Origin: Flavobacterium ginsenosidimutans
Lineage (GTDB): Bacteria > Bacteroidota > Bacteroidia > Flavobacteriales > Flavobacteriaceae
DNA length: 64,000 bases
Assembly (NCBI RefSeq): GCF_003254625.1
Contig: NZ_QJRJ01000069.1
Span: 106,793 to 170,792, forward strand
Direction of reading: 5' to 3'
Position 1 is the first letter of the stretch, and the number at the start of each line of letters is the position of its first letter. The notes beneath the pieces were generated by a model. It was not told where the DNA came from, searched no databases, and saw only the letters and a program-made list of their open reading frames with translations. Both the position numbers and the translations under genes were made by a program. Positions 1 to 8,024 of this stretch are shown here, piece after piece.

Positions 1-413
1 CCAAAACTGCTTTTCTTTGGAACATTTTCCTGTGTCATATTTCGGCTACCAATCAAAAGAGTGTTAGGCTCATTTTGAATTGCTTCTAAGAAAACAGGAA
101 TATCAGCTGCAAAATGCTGTCCGTCAGAATCGATTGTAATGGCATATTCAAAATCCAGTTCCAATGCTTTTCTAAATCCGTTTCTCAGCGCTCGTCCTTT
201 TCCTAAATTTTGAGGGTGATGAATTTGAGTAAGATGCGAATACGATTTTAAAATTTCGCTCGTAGAATCAGTTGAACCGTCATTAACAATTATGACATTT
301 GTGGTGAAATCTAAAATAGAATCCAATACTTTTTTCAGCGTTTTTTGATTATTGTACGTAGGTACAATAACGCAAAAGTTAGTTGAAGTAAGTAATTCTT
401 GTTGTGATTTCAT
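1..413 (-). CDS. Family 2 glycosyltransferase, 3' part missing
   Basis: The reverse strand reads from an ATG at 413 and runs off the left edge without a stop, giving about 137 residues. The N-terminal half shows a GT2 (GT-A fold) pattern: VIVPTYNN near residue 15, VNDGSTDST near 42 and the metal-binding IDSDGQH near 93. GT2 enzymes of the dolichol-phosphate-mannose synthase type move a sugar from a nucleotide or lipid donor. It follows the flexirubin genes on the same strand, 16 bp after the next gene, so it is probably part of that operon; aryl polyene clusters often carry a GT2. Substrate unknown. The family is clear, the role is inferred. Confidence 0.85.
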   Translation of the reverse strand, partial: MKSQQELLTSTNFCVIVPTYNNQKTLKKVLDSILDFTTNVIIVNDGSTDSTSEILKSYSHLTQIHHPQNLGKGRALRNGFRKALELDFEYAITIDSDGQHFAADIPVFLEAIQNEPNTLLIGSRNMTQENVPKKSSF

Positions 414-429
414 GAGGTGTTTTTTGAGC

Positions 430-915
430 TTACTTCACGAATTGTTTCTCTTTTTCAGAGAAACTTTTAGATTGTAAAACAAAGTCTTTAAGATAATCTT
501 TCAAAGCCGCACCTTGCGCAGCATAATACGTTGTTATGAATTTTTTATCTTCTTTAATGTTTTTCTTATAGCCTGTAATGCCCGGAACATCTTCCTGAAC
601 ACTCAGTCTGATCATTCGCATTTCAATATTACTTGGATCACTTTTTATTGTTGCTTCAAGCAATTTTGCACCTTCTTTAAAACGATCCATTTTCTGGCTT
701 AATTTTTTTTCAAATTTAGAATCCAATAAAATAGAAGCCGCTTTATAAGCCACTAAAATTTTATCATCATTATTTGAAACTCCAGAAAGTTTGGCTACAA
801 ACTCTTTGGCATTGCTTTCTGATTTTGCTACATCAGAATACATTTTGCGGATCGAAGCCAAATCTGGCGTGCCAGCAAAACTAACCCATAAAAGTAATGT
901 CAGTAACAGTTTCAT
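430..915 (-). CDS. Exported protein of unknown function, flexirubin locus
   Basis: 161 residues, starting with a short signal peptide (MKLLLTLLLWVSFAGTP), so probably periplasmic. The rest is helical and rich in Lys and Glu, with no motif I can name. The stretch LLEATIKSDPSNIEMRMIRLSVQ near residues 86-108 resembles one TPR-like helical hairpin. It starts 2 bp after the stop of the hot-dog gene at 918-1289 and ends 16 bp before the glycosyltransferase, so it is translationally packed in the operon. A role in envelope handling of the pigment is only a guess from context. Confidence 0.8.
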   Translation of the reverse strand: MKLLLTLLLWVSFAGTPDLASIRKMYSDVAKSESNAKEFVAKLSGVSNNDDKILVAYKAASILLDSKFEKKLSQKMDRFKEGAKLLEATIKSDPSNIEMRMIRLSVQEDVPGITGYKKNIKEDKKFITTYYAAQGAALKDYLKDFVLQSKSFSEKEKQFVK

Positions 916-917
916 AA

Positions 918-1289
918 TTATATTTTTTTGTACACTGTGCTCAATTTAAGAGCAGTAGTGTCGTTAAAGTAAGTCGTGTTTTTCACTTTTACCAAACCGT
1001 CTTCAGTTGTTGTAACATCCAATTCCAATCGCAGTTCCGGAGTAACTTCTGGATTAATCAGCGCCATGAATTTTACATTTGCCAAAGACTGAATCATCAG
1101 CGAACTTTTCGTAATTGATTCTGTCAGTTCTTTGATAATCTGAATCATACAAACGCCAGGCATAATTGGATTTCCAGGAAAATGTCCTTTAAAAACCTCA
1201 TGTTTTTCGTTGACTAAAATTGTAATTGTATATTTCGAATCAGATATTTTTTCTTCTGATAGTATTTTATAAAAATCTTGTAAAATCAT
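918..1289 (-). CDS. Hot-dog dehydratase-like protein (ApeI/FabZ type)
   Basis: 123 residues with the FabZ/FabA-type motif GHFPGNPIMPGV (residues 35-46). FabZ-type enzymes dehydrate 3-hydroxyacyl-ACP, using the His of this motif and an acidic residue 14 positions later, contributed by the partner subunit. Here His36 is present, but the position of the Glu is Gln50. The protein therefore looks able to supply only the His half of an active site. Two other hot-dog proteins of the locus (13714-14184 and 14194-14622) have the reverse pattern. Probable role: dehydration during polyene extension, as a hetero-oligomer. Five bp separate it from the barrel gene upstream. Confidence 0.85.
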   Translation of the reverse strand: MILQDFYKILSEEKISDSKYTITILVNEKHEVFKGHFPGNPIMPGVCMIQIIKELTESITKSSLMIQSLANVKFMALINPEVTPELRLELDVTTTEDGLVKVKNTTYFNDTTALKLSTVYKKI

Positions 1290-1294
1290 ATTTT

Positions 1295-1906
1295 TTATTT
1301 TCCAAATGAATAGGAAACCCCTAACTGAAAATTAATATTTGTGTTATAATCGCCAAATAAATAATAGTTATTAGAATCATTTTGATAATAATCGCTGCTT
1401 AAAATATCAAGTAGTCCTTTTTTGAATCGTGCTTCAAATGTCAAACCTGAAGGCAGGGCATAAGCAACTCCTAAAACTAAACCAAGATCATTTTGTGCTT
1501 TTCTAACGGCGAGATTATCATTCAATAAAATATCTAATGTCGGTCCTGCTTGAAATTGAATTCCTACTGGTAAAGTAAACTTATTCATAACAGAAAGCGA
1601 CAAATAATTTATATCAAGATCTAAATACTCGACTTTATTCGTCTGTGTATTTTCGTCATAATAATTTCGCGCAACATTATTAGAACCTTGCCTGCTGTAA
1701 TTAATTTCTGGCTGAAGCGCGTAAACTTTCGTTATTTTAATTTCTGTAAAACCTCCGGCATAAAAATCGGTTTTATAATCGGCGTGCATTTCAGAAATGG
1801 TAGAAAAACTAAATCCAGCTCTAAAACCTGGCTTTGCAGTTACTTGGGCTTGTATGCTTAAAAACGTAAAAAAAACAGCAATAAAAAATAGAATTTTTCT
1901 ACTCAT
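1295..1906 (-). CDS. Outer-membrane beta-barrel protein (PorT-like)
   Basis: 203 residues with a signal peptide ending near AQA (residue 21). Alternating hydrophobic/polar strands and a Phe-containing C-terminus (QLGVSYSFGK) fit a small eight-stranded outer-membrane barrel of the porin/PorT family common in Bacteroidota. It begins 6 bp after the next upstream gene, which encodes a paralogue with the same landmarks: KPGFRAG versus SPGLRGG, QPEINYSRQG in both, and GLTFEARFKKGL versus GLTFEARLKQGL. This is a tandem duplication within the pigment operon. Possible roles are anchoring or passage of flexirubin in the outer membrane; neither is shown by sequence. Confidence 0.85.
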   Translation of the reverse strand: MSRKILFFIAVFFTFLSIQAQVTAKPGFRAGFSFSTISEMHADYKTDFYAGGFTEIKITKVYALQPEINYSRQGSNNVARNYYDENTQTNKVEYLDLDINYLSLSVMNKFTLPVGIQFQAGPTLDILLNDNLAVRKAQNDLGLVLGVAYALPSGLTFEARFKKGLLDILSSDYYQNDSNNYYLFGDYNTNINFQLGVSYSFGK

Positions 1907-1912
1907 ACTTTT

Positions 1913-2503
1913 TTATTTTGTTTTGAATGTATAGCTAATACCAAGTTGGAAAACCTGATTTAAAATTACTTGATCATAATAATAACCATCGTCAATTCCA
2001 TCATAGCCATAAATATCAATTAATCCTTGTTTAAGTCGAGCTTCAAAAGTTAAACCATTTGGCAAAGTATAACCAACACCTCCAACAAATGAAAGATCAA
2101 AATCTTCGGGTTTTGTATTTATATAATTATCACTAACTTTTAAATCTAAAGAAGGGCCAGCCAATAGATGAAAACCTCCACCGCCAAAGTTAAATTTTGC
2201 AACAGCTCCCAGTGTTATATAATTCAACTCATACTTTTCAGTATAATAACGGCCGTCTTCAAAATATCTTCCTTCATCACCTTGTCTTGAATAATTTATC
2301 TCTGGCTGAACCGAGAAAAATTTATTAAATTTAATATTTACCAATCCACCAATATAGAAATCAGTTTTAGAACTATTATCATCAATATTGGTTAATGTTG
2401 ATATATTCAAACCGCCTCTAAGACCTGGACTAGCTTTTACTTGTGCATTACTTGATCCTATTCCGATCAATAAAACAAATGCAATTACAATATATTTTCT
2501 CAT
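1913..2503 (-). CDS. Outer-membrane beta-barrel protein, paralogue of the next gene
   Basis: 196 residues with signal peptide (cleavage near SNAQ), followed by alternating beta-strand sequence typical of small outer-membrane barrels. Shared blocks QPEINYSRQG, GPSLDLKVSDN and GLTFEARLKQGLIDI show that it and the 1295-1906 product are paralogues from a tandem duplication. Genes are spaced by 6 bp, so they are cotranscribed. The family is often labelled porin family or PorT in Bacteroidota; substrate or partner cannot be told from sequence. Confidence 0.85.
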   Translation of the reverse strand: MRKYIVIAFVLLIGIGSSNAQVKASPGLRGGLNISTLTNIDDNSSKTDFYIGGLVNIKFNKFFSVQPEINYSRQGDEGRYFEDGRYYTEKYELNYITLGAVAKFNFGGGGFHLLAGPSLDLKVSDNYINTKPEDFDLSFVGGVGYTLPNGLTFEARLKQGLIDIYGYDGIDDGYYYDQVILNQVFQLGISYTFKTK

Positions 2504-2541
2504 TTCAAATTGATTTAAAGTTTATGATTAGTTTAATTTTT

Positions 2542-3177
2542 TTATTCTGATTTCAGCTGTTGTAAATCGATTTTCAGCTTTATATTTTGATGAATTATTT
2601 GAATCTTCTCAGCAAAAATATTGTTTTCTGAACTGAAAAGCAGTGTAAATTTTTCTTTTGTTTTAGATGAATGAACGATCTTTTCTAATTTCTGATCTTT
2701 TTTGGAGATAAAAATATAATTATCGCGTTTGCCATCTGCCGATTTATATATGTCATCTGATTCGTTTTCAAATTGTTCCTGAATCTGATATTCTTTCTTT
2801 AAAAGCAATCTGAAATCCTCTTTTAAAGTATTGATTAATATTTTTCGATCTAATTCTGAAACAATAGAATTAACTTTAAAATCGGTTTCTGAGATTTCAA
2901 AATCCATTAATTTATTTCCAAATTCAGTTGTAAAAACGACTCTATGTGTGCTGTCGTTTATTTTCTTGGCAATGAAAATTCCAGACAATTCGTTTCCGTA
3001 AACACTGATATTAGTTTTATAAACATAATCGGTTTTTGAGTCTGAAAAATACGGAACGGTATAAGACGTTTTGTCTAATTTTTTAGGCGTATAATTTTTT
3101 GTGACCGAGCCACAAGAAATTAAAACAATTGCCAGAAAGCAATTAATTAGTAAAAACTGAATCGTCGATTTTTGCAT
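2542..3177 (-). CDS. Lipoprotein partner of LolA-like protein
   Basis: 211 residues starting with a lipoprotein signal: hydrophobic stretch, then LISCGS, so Cys22 is the predicted lipidation site. The body has repeated beta-strands. Aryl polyene clusters usually carry a small lipoprotein of the DUF3261 type next to the LolA homologue, and this may be the counterpart; that is an analogy, not a motif match I can prove. The start overlaps the 3' end of the LolA-like gene by 35 bp, implying coupled translation. Predicted location is the outer membrane or inner-membrane periplasmic face. Confidence 0.8.
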   Translation of the reverse strand: MQKSTIQFLLINCFLAIVLISCGSVTKNYTPKKLDKTSYTVPYFSDSKTDYVYKTNISVYGNELSGIFIAKKINDSTHRVVFTTEFGNKLMDFEISETDFKVNSIVSELDRKILINTLKEDFRLLLKKEYQIQEQFENESDDIYKSADGKRDNYIFISKKDQKLEKIVHSSKTKEKFTLLFSSENNIFAEKIQIIHQNIKLKIDLQQLKSE

Positions 3178-3775
3178 TGATCACTTTATTTTTAAGTACA
3201 ATTCGGGTATAATCTTCAGATGATTCTAATAATTTTACCTGAACAACTGTTGCTTCTTCTTTATCAAAAGTCAGTTCAATTTGTTTGATGTATTTTTTCA
3301 GCGTCGCATCTTTCGGAATAAATTTCGCCAGATTCTGACCTTTCAATTTAAAATACGAAATGGTAAATTCTTTATCATCAAACATATTTCCGCTCACACT
3401 TCCCACGATCAATTTATTAATTCGGGCAAAGATTTTACTGTTTCCAATATCAACAGCGCTTTTCTTTCCTTCATCGTTAATCAGGATTTTTCCGTTTTTG
3501 AAAGTGATGCTGTAATTGTATGGTTTTTTATATTGCCATTGAAGTAAAGAAGGTTCTTTAAAAACCATTTTTCCTGAAGTTTCAATGTCCTTCGATAAAA
3601 AATCTAAATGTTTGTACTGAACAAAATCGGTACTTAAGGTTTTGATTTTTTTCGCCACCACATTTACGTCTTGTTTAAAAGAAGCAATTTCGGCATCGGT
3701 CATTTTTTGTTCCTGCGCCGATAAATGGAAACCGCTGATAATTAAAAATAAGAAAAGATATATTTTAGTTTGCAT
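3143..3775 (-). CDS. LolA-like outer-membrane lipoprotein carrier
   Basis: 210 residues with signal peptide (cleavage after LSAQ near residue 21). The pattern LSTDFVQYKHLDFLSKDIE, then SGKMVFKEPSLLQWQYKKPY, is the LolA-family strand order, where the carrier folds as an open beta-barrel that shields lipid acyl chains. In aryl polyene clusters a LolA homologue (ApeM type) is thought to ferry the lipid-like pigment to the outer membrane; the same is likely here. It overlaps the deacetylase gene by 11 bp and the lipoprotein gene by 35 bp. The housekeeping LolA would be expected elsewhere in the genome. Confidence 0.88.
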   Translation of the reverse strand: MQTKIYLFLFLIISGFHLSAQEQKMTDAEIASFKQDVNVVAKKIKTLSTDFVQYKHLDFLSKDIETSGKMVFKEPSLLQWQYKKPYNYSITFKNGKILINDEGKKSAVDIGNSKIFARINKLIVGSVSGNMFDDKEFTISYFKLKGQNLAKFIPKDATLKKYIKQIELTFDKEEATVVQVKLLESSEDYTRIVLKNKVINAKIDDSVFTN

Positions 3776-4541
3776 AAGCTTTAAGATTCAAAAGTTCTTC
3801 GATCGAAATGACTTGATAATTATTTTGCTGTAAAAATTGCAAAAACTGTTCCAGTACCAAAACCGAATGTTTGCCTGTATCATGCAAAAGTACGATTCCA
3901 CCGGGAGAAATATGCTTAATTAACCGATTGAAAATTAATTCTTGATTTGTGGTTCCTCCATCAAGAGAACGAATATTCCAGCCAATTGTTTTATGTCCGG
4001 TTACCTTTAAAGCTCTTCTTATCGAAGGAGTTGTGACTCCATAAGGCGGACGAAAGAAGTTTATTTTTTTGGAAGTGAATTTCTCCAGAAGCGCATCTGT
4101 TTTCTGAAGTTCCTCGGTTATTTTTTCAGCATTATAAAAATCAAAAAATTTAGAATGAGAATAGGAATGATTTCCAACCAAGTGCCCTTCATCAATCACT
4201 TTTTGAAGAATTTCAGGATGCGTTTCGATGTTTTTTCCAATACAGAAAAAGGTCGCTTTGGCATTGTATTTTTTCAGAAGTTCCAAAACTTCCAAAGTGT
4301 AAATACTTGGGCCGTCATCAAAAGTAAGCGCAATTTTTTTTTCTGTTTCTAACGGATTACTGCAAAACGCTTTTACATGATAATTGGAAGAAATTCGTGC
4401 AGAACCAAAAGCATTTATTCCAATCCAAAGTAGAATTATAACCACAAACCACAGAAAATGAATTGCGTTATACAGATTCAGAAGAAACAATAAAAGCAAT
4501 AAAAAGATAAAAAACAGCGATATGTTTTTATGCGTTATCAT
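3765..4541 (-). CDS. Membrane-anchored polysaccharide deacetylase (NodB domain)
   Basis: 258 residues. Two hydrophobic segments (about residues 8-45) anchor the N-terminus. The NodB homology domain follows with all five motifs: ALTFDDGPS (catalytic base and metal Asp), GNHSYSHS (metal His pair), FRPPYG, the W of GWNIRSLDGG, and IVLLHDTG. These CE4 enzymes remove N- or O-acetyl groups from a glycan with a divalent metal. Such a gene is not a core step of known polyene synthesis, so its substrate here is unclear; perhaps a sugar put on by the neighbouring GT2. It overlaps its upstream neighbour by 4 bp (ATGA). Confidence 0.88.
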   Translation of the reverse strand: MITHKNISLFFIFLLLLLFLLNLYNAIHFLWFVVIILLWIGINAFGSARISSNYHVKAFCSNPLETEKKIALTFDDGPSIYTLEVLELLKKYNAKATFFCIGKNIETHPEILQKVIDEGHLVGNHSYSHSKFFDFYNAEKITEELQKTDALLEKFTSKKINFFRPPYGVTTPSIRRALKVTGHKTIGWNIRSLDGGTTNQELIFNRLIKHISPGGIVLLHDTGKHSVLVLEQFLQFLQQNNYQVISIEELLNLKAYAN

Positions 4542-5599
4542 TTTGACAGCAGCGTAAAACTATGGTTTTTTCCGTTTAATTGGTTGTATAGTAAAATCGT
4601 TTTGTAGCTTGATTTTTCGACAGCATTTACTTTTGTAATTTCAGGAATTTCCTGAGTTTTCAAAATTTTAGCAGCCATCCAAAAAGCAAAAGCCGAAGCT
4701 GTATCATATTCTCCGCTCAAATGTTTGTAGTATAAAACAGGAGTTTGAGCAAATGTATTTTCAGCAAGATTTCTATAATAATTCTCAAAATCGACATTTC
4801 CGTCAAAACCTAAAACAAGAGCATCAACATCTGAAATTTCTAAGTTATTTGATTTTAAGAACGAAATAATTGCTGCTTCAACTTCATTTTCTTCCAGAGT
4901 ATTTACAATAGAAACATCTATAAGTTCGGCATAAGTGTTTTCTTTTCTTTCATTTTCTAAAACAAAAAAACTGGCACCTTCGCCATAAACCGCTCCGCTT
5001 GTTGAAGAATTTAAAACATCGTACGGAGCAGAATTGTCTGCTTTAATGCGACCGTTTAATTTAAAAAGCGAAGTAGTATAATCGCCATTTTCGTCAACAC
5101 CGCCCACTAAAATTGAATTGGCTTCAGCTTCTTCAATCTGCATTTTAGCATCAATAAGAGCCGATTCAAAAGAAACAGCACCATTTACATACGTAAAATT
5201 ATAACCTTTACATTGCTGTAAAAGTGCAATCTGCGCTCCAACCGTATTGTGTGTAGATTGAATAAAAGAAGTCGGAGTTAAAAACTCTTCGTTATTATCT
5301 AAAATACTTTTCAGGAATTTTTCAGAATCTTCAATACAGCCTAAACCCGTTCCTGTGATAATGGCATCGACTTTTTCAATATTGGCATCTTTCATGGCCA
5401 AAGCCGAAGCTACGATTCCGTTTTTTACACCTTTTGCCATTCTTCGGCTTGCAGCAGGCGAAATATATTCTTTGTATACTGGCGGAACAATTGCCAGTAC
5501 ATTTTCTTCATGATTTACAACAGCTTCTTCTAAAAAAACAGTATCAAATGTTTTTTGAGTCGAAATACAGCCTACTCCATTTATATATGTCTTCGTCAT
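4538..5599 (-). CDS. Chain-length-factor-like ketosynthase without catalytic Cys
   Basis: 353 residues from the ATG at 5599, which shares one base with the stop of the upstream ketosynthase; a longer reading from 5629 would intrude into that gene and lacks sequence typical of the family. It has the thiolase/ketosynthase fold pattern (TGTGLGCIEDSEKF, ILVGGVDENGDY, SSTSGAVYGEGASFFVLE). At the nucleophile position the sequence is YVNGAVSFES, without Cys, and the HGT and GH histidine motifs are also absent. This is the pattern of a KS-beta/chain-length factor that pairs with an active ketosynthase, here almost certainly the product of 5599-6798, as ApeC pairs with ApeO in aryl polyene synthesis. 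Confidence 0.87.
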   Translation of the reverse strand: MTKTYINGVGCISTQKTFDTVFLEEAVVNHEENVLAIVPPVYKEYISPAASRRMAKGVKNGIVASALAMKDANIEKVDAIITGTGLGCIEDSEKFLKSILDNNEEFLTPTSFIQSTHNTVGAQIALLQQCKGYNFTYVNGAVSFESALIDAKMQIEEAEANSILVGGVDENGDYTTSLFKLNGRIKADNSAPYDVLNSSTSGAVYGEGASFFVLENERKENTYAELIDVSIVNTLEENEVEAAIISFLKSNNLEISDVDALVLGFDGNVDFENYYRNLAENTFAQTPVLYYKHLSGEYDTASAFAFWMAAKILKTQEIPEITKVNAVEKSSYKTILLYNQLNGKNHSFTLLSK

Positions 5600-6798
5600 T
5601 AGCTTTTTGAAAATATAAGGGTTGAACAATTTCCTCCAAAACCAAAAGAGTTGGATAAAACGTGCTCGATATTTTTATTTTTTAAGGATGTCTGAGGTTT
5701 CAAATCGAATTCTTCCATCGGAACTTCAAAATTCAAATTGGGGTAAACCACATTATTCTGAATTGCCAAAACACTATAAACAGCTTCAATCGCAGCCGCA
5801 GCCGCTAATGTATGTCCCGTAAAAGGTTTTGTAGAACTGAAATCTGGAACTTTTTCATTTTCATAAATTCGAAGTAAAGCTCTTCCTTCAGATAAATCGT
5901 TATTTGGCGTTGCTGTTCCGTGCACGTTGATGTAATCAATTTCAGAAGGTTTTAAACCTGAAACTTCAAACGCTTTTTTCATGGCCAAATAAGCGCCGTC
6001 TCCGTTTTCTGAAGAAGCGGTTTGATGAAAAGCGTCGTTGGCATTTCCGTAACCAGAAACTCTTGCCAGCACTTTTTTGTTTTGCTTTTCTACAATTTCA
6101 TCCGATTCTAAAACTAAAAATGCGGCAGCTTCTCCAAGATTTAATCCTTTTCTGGTATTGTCAAAAGGTTTGTTGTAATCGTCAGATAAAATCATCAAAG
6201 TCTTAAATCCGTTGATGGTGAATTTTGCCAAAGCATCGGCTCCGCCCACAATTACGCGATCCAGTTTCCCAGTTTTAATTAATCTCGCACCCAACATAAT
6301 CGAATTGGCAGCAGACGAACAAGCAGTGCTTATAGTTGTTACCATTCCTTTTAAACCTAATTCTTCAGCAATTTTTTCGGCAACATCTCCGCCATCGTGG
6401 CAAGTAATGTACTTGGTCAATTCTGGTTTTTCGAAATAATCGTAATAATGTCTTTCCGTCATGTCCATTCCGCCTACACTTGTAGCCGAAATAAGTCCCG
6501 TTCTAAATTCATTTATATCGGTAATGCCAGCATTTTCAACAGCTTGTTTTGCTGCCAAAGTGCCAATCATTGCGGTTCTGGAAAAATTATTATCCTCATT
6601 TAATTTCAGTTCATCAACAAGATCTTCGTTGGTTTTTTTGATTTCGCCAACTTTGATAACATCTGCATGAACAGTCGAAATATTTTGAATACGAGAAACA
6701 CCGATTTTGTTTTCAATCAAGGAAATATAATTTTCCTCAACCGAATTACCAATCGCAGAGATAATTCCCATTCCCGTTATTGCAACACCTCTTGCCAT
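5599..6798 (-). CDS. Beta-ketoacyl-ACP synthase (FabF type), active KS subunit
   Basis: 399 residues, standard FabF length. The catalytic triad is intact: Cys160 in TACSSAA, His293 in HGTATPNND and His329 in GHTLAAAAAIE. It condenses malonyl-ACP with the growing acyl chain on ACP. The adjacent Cys-less homologue, starting on the same base as this stop codon, marks the pair as a KS-CLF heterodimer of a type II polyketide system making the polyene. Upstream (6799-6936) there is no gene but a long palindromic repeat, so this may be where a transcript is processed or restarted. Confidence 0.93.
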   Translation of the reverse strand: MARGVAITGMGIISAIGNSVEENYISLIENKIGVSRIQNISTVHADVIKVGEIKKTNEDLVDELKLNEDNNFSRTAMIGTLAAKQAVENAGITDINEFRTGLISATSVGGMDMTERHYYDYFEKPELTKYITCHDGGDVAEKIAEELGLKGMVTTISTACSSAANSIMLGARLIKTGKLDRVIVGGADALAKFTINGFKTLMILSDDYNKPFDNTRKGLNLGEAAAFLVLESDEIVEKQNKKVLARVSGYGNANDAFHQTASSENGDGAYLAMKKAFEVSGLKPSEIDYINVHGTATPNNDLSEGRALLRIYENEKVPDFSSTKPFTGHTLAAAAAIEAVYSVLAIQNNVVYPNLNFEVPMEEFDLKPQTSLKNKNIEHVLSNSFGFGGNCSTLIFSKS

Positions 6799-6800
6799 TT

Positions 6801-6935
6801 TAGATTTTAGATTTATGATTGTAGATTCTTAGAACTTTGTCAAAGTTTGAAACTTTGACAAAGTTGACGGATTTTTAAACATTTAAAATTTTAGATTCAG
6901 GATGGAATCTAAAATCTAAAGTCTAAAATCTGAAA
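6801..6935. repeat. Intergenic nested palindrome
   Basis: A perfect 16-bp inverted repeat with a 1-nt spacer (arms 6833-6848 and 6850-6865, core AACTTTGTCAAAGTTT) lies inside a second, imperfect inverted repeat made of TAGATTTTAGATTT-type units (6801-6830) and their complement (6898-6935). It fills the gap between the ACP and ketosynthase genes. The inner core motif TTTGTCAAAGTT is the sort of mobile palindrome scattered in Flavobacterium genomes. It could fold into a long RNA hairpin and affect the flanking mRNA, but there is no T-tract to call it a terminator. Confidence 0.75.
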
Positions 6936-6936
6936 T

Positions 6937-7194
6937 CTATTTAGTTCTATTTGCGCTAATGTACGTCGCCATAGTTTCGATAGATTGGAAAATAGATTTT
7001 CCTTCTTTCGGATCTACTAATTTAATTCCGTAATCTTTATCTAAAATCACGATCAATTCAAGTGCATCAATCGAGTCTAAACCTAAACCGTCTCCAAACA
7101 AAGGATCGTTATCAGCAATGTCTTCAATTGTGATATCTTCAAGGTTTAAAGTTGTTATGATTTTATTTTTTAATTCTTCTTTTAATGCTTCCAT
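6937..7194 (-). CDS. Acyl carrier protein (first of two)
   Basis: 85 residues, usual ACP length, acidic. The phosphopantetheine site is Ser41 in GLGLDSIDALEL. It carries the growing polyene as a thioester in the cytoplasm. It sits between the Cys-less ketosynthase-like gene (2 bp gap) and the KS/CLF pair. A second ACP (17825-18079) belongs to the DarA/DarB end of the locus; a division of labour between the polyene and resorcinol branches is likely but not shown. Confidence 0.93.
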   Translation of the reverse strand: MEALKEELKNKIITTLNLEDITIEDIADNDPLFGDGLGLDSIDALELIVILDKDYGIKLVDPKEGKSIFQSIETMATYISANRTK

Positions 7195-7196
7195 GA

Positions 7197-7814
7197 TTAT
7201 TTATTGTATAATGTATTGATAGTCTCGTTTGTATATTTTGCATTTTCTTCTGTACTAATTGTACATAAAAAAGCTTTATAATTGTCGTTAAAATATTCTA
7301 CCCAACCGCACAAAACCACATCTGCTTTATTCGTATTCAGAAGAATATTCGAATAATTGGACATAAATTCGGTGTTAAAGGCATCAAATATAAAGAAAGA
7401 ATTTTCACTTTTCAGCTGATGACGGATACTTATTTCGCCCAAACAAATATTTGGCAGCGTATAAACAAAAACCGCTGGACTCGGAAAATAGTTTTCTTTG
7501 TCTGAAATAGATTCCTGATATTTTACATCGGTATCCAAACTCGACGATTTATTGGCCAAAACCAAAGCGATATTATTTTCTTGCTCTGTTGAGGTTATCG
7601 GACTCAAAAGCAATTCTGATCCTAAAAAAGCAAGTTTACTTAAAGCATCCATTTTGAAAAACTTTGGATATTGCATTTCAAAATTACGATACGCTTGTTT
7701 AGAAAAATCAGCAAAATCGGTTGGTTCAATTTTGAATACAGAATTTCCGTTCAAAACAATTTTGTTGTTTTGAATTGTGATATAGGATTGTATGTAGGTT
7801 TTGTTTTGAGTCAT
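7197..7814 (-). CDS. Truncated ketosynthase-like protein without active-site residues
   Basis: 205 residues from the ATG at 7814; a longer frame to 7865 would run past a likely opposite-strand promoter. It aligns by eye with the N-terminal half of ketosynthases: LVLANKSSSLDTDVKYQESI, PSPAVFVYTLPNI and ADVVLCGWVEYF occupy the places of the corresponding CLF segments at 4538-5599. The nucleophile position reads FDAFNTEF, with no Cys, and the whole half with the two His motifs is missing. It is therefore a ketosynthase-fold remnant or a specialised small partner. It keeps an intact frame and tight spacing (2 bp to the ACP), which argues for function. Confidence 0.8.
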   Translation of the reverse strand: MTQNKTYIQSYITIQNNKIVLNGNSVFKIEPTDFADFSKQAYRNFEMQYPKFFKMDALSKLAFLGSELLLSPITSTEQENNIALVLANKSSSLDTDVKYQESISDKENYFPSPAVFVYTLPNICLGEISIRHQLKSENSFFIFDAFNTEFMSNYSNILLNTNKADVVLCGWVEYFNDNYKAFLCTISTEENAKYTNETINTLYNK

Positions 7815-7831
7815 TTGTTTTTGTAACTTTG
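7800..7831 (+). promoter_or_regulatory. Bacteroidota-type promoter for the 61-codon gene
   Basis: TTTG at 7800-7803, 20 bp spacer, TAACTTTG at 7824-7831 matches the TTTG-N17-23-TAnnTTTG promoter of this phylum. Transcription would start close to the ATG at 7839, giving a nearly leaderless mRNA. It points opposite to the surrounding operon. Confidence 0.55.
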
Positions 7832-7838
7832 TCAAGTT

Positions 7839-8024
7839 ATGAAATTCTACGAAAAATATCCGCAATTAAAAAACAAGAGCTTTTTATCAAAAGTTCTTGC
7901 TGATACTGTATTCTCTACAATGTCTTTAGAAGACCAACAAGTTTCTAAAAGCAAGGTTGTTAAAATTGTTGATGCCATTTTAAAGGAAAAAGAATTAAAA
8001 GGAAATCAATTCTTCACTAATTAG
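7839..8024 (+). CDS. Small protein, possible VbhA-like Fic antitoxin
   Basis: 61 residues, the only plus-strand gene inside the pigment operon. It is preceded by a good promoter and converges on the Fic gene, overlapping its 3' end by 30 bp. Class I Fic antitoxins such as VbhA are about 60 residues and carry a helix with (S/T)xxxE(G/N). Here Thr27-Met-Ser-Leu-Glu31-Asp32 gives TxxxE followed by Asp, and the following VSKSKVVKIVDAIL matches the VbhA region after its motif in helical pattern. This is a by-eye similarity. Known antitoxins are usually upstream and co-oriented, so the arrangement is unusual. It may also be an unrelated small protein. Confidence 0.5.
   Translation: MKFYEKYPQLKNKSFLSKVLADTVFSTMSLEDQQVSKSKVVKIVDAILKEKELKGNQFFTN

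Noticed and set aside
5600..5629. Longer start for the CLF-like protein (MFNPYIFKKL...)
   Set aside because: It would lie inside the upstream ketosynthase gene and the family normally starts at the ITKT/YINGVG region; the ATG at 5599 overlaps the upstream stop by one base.
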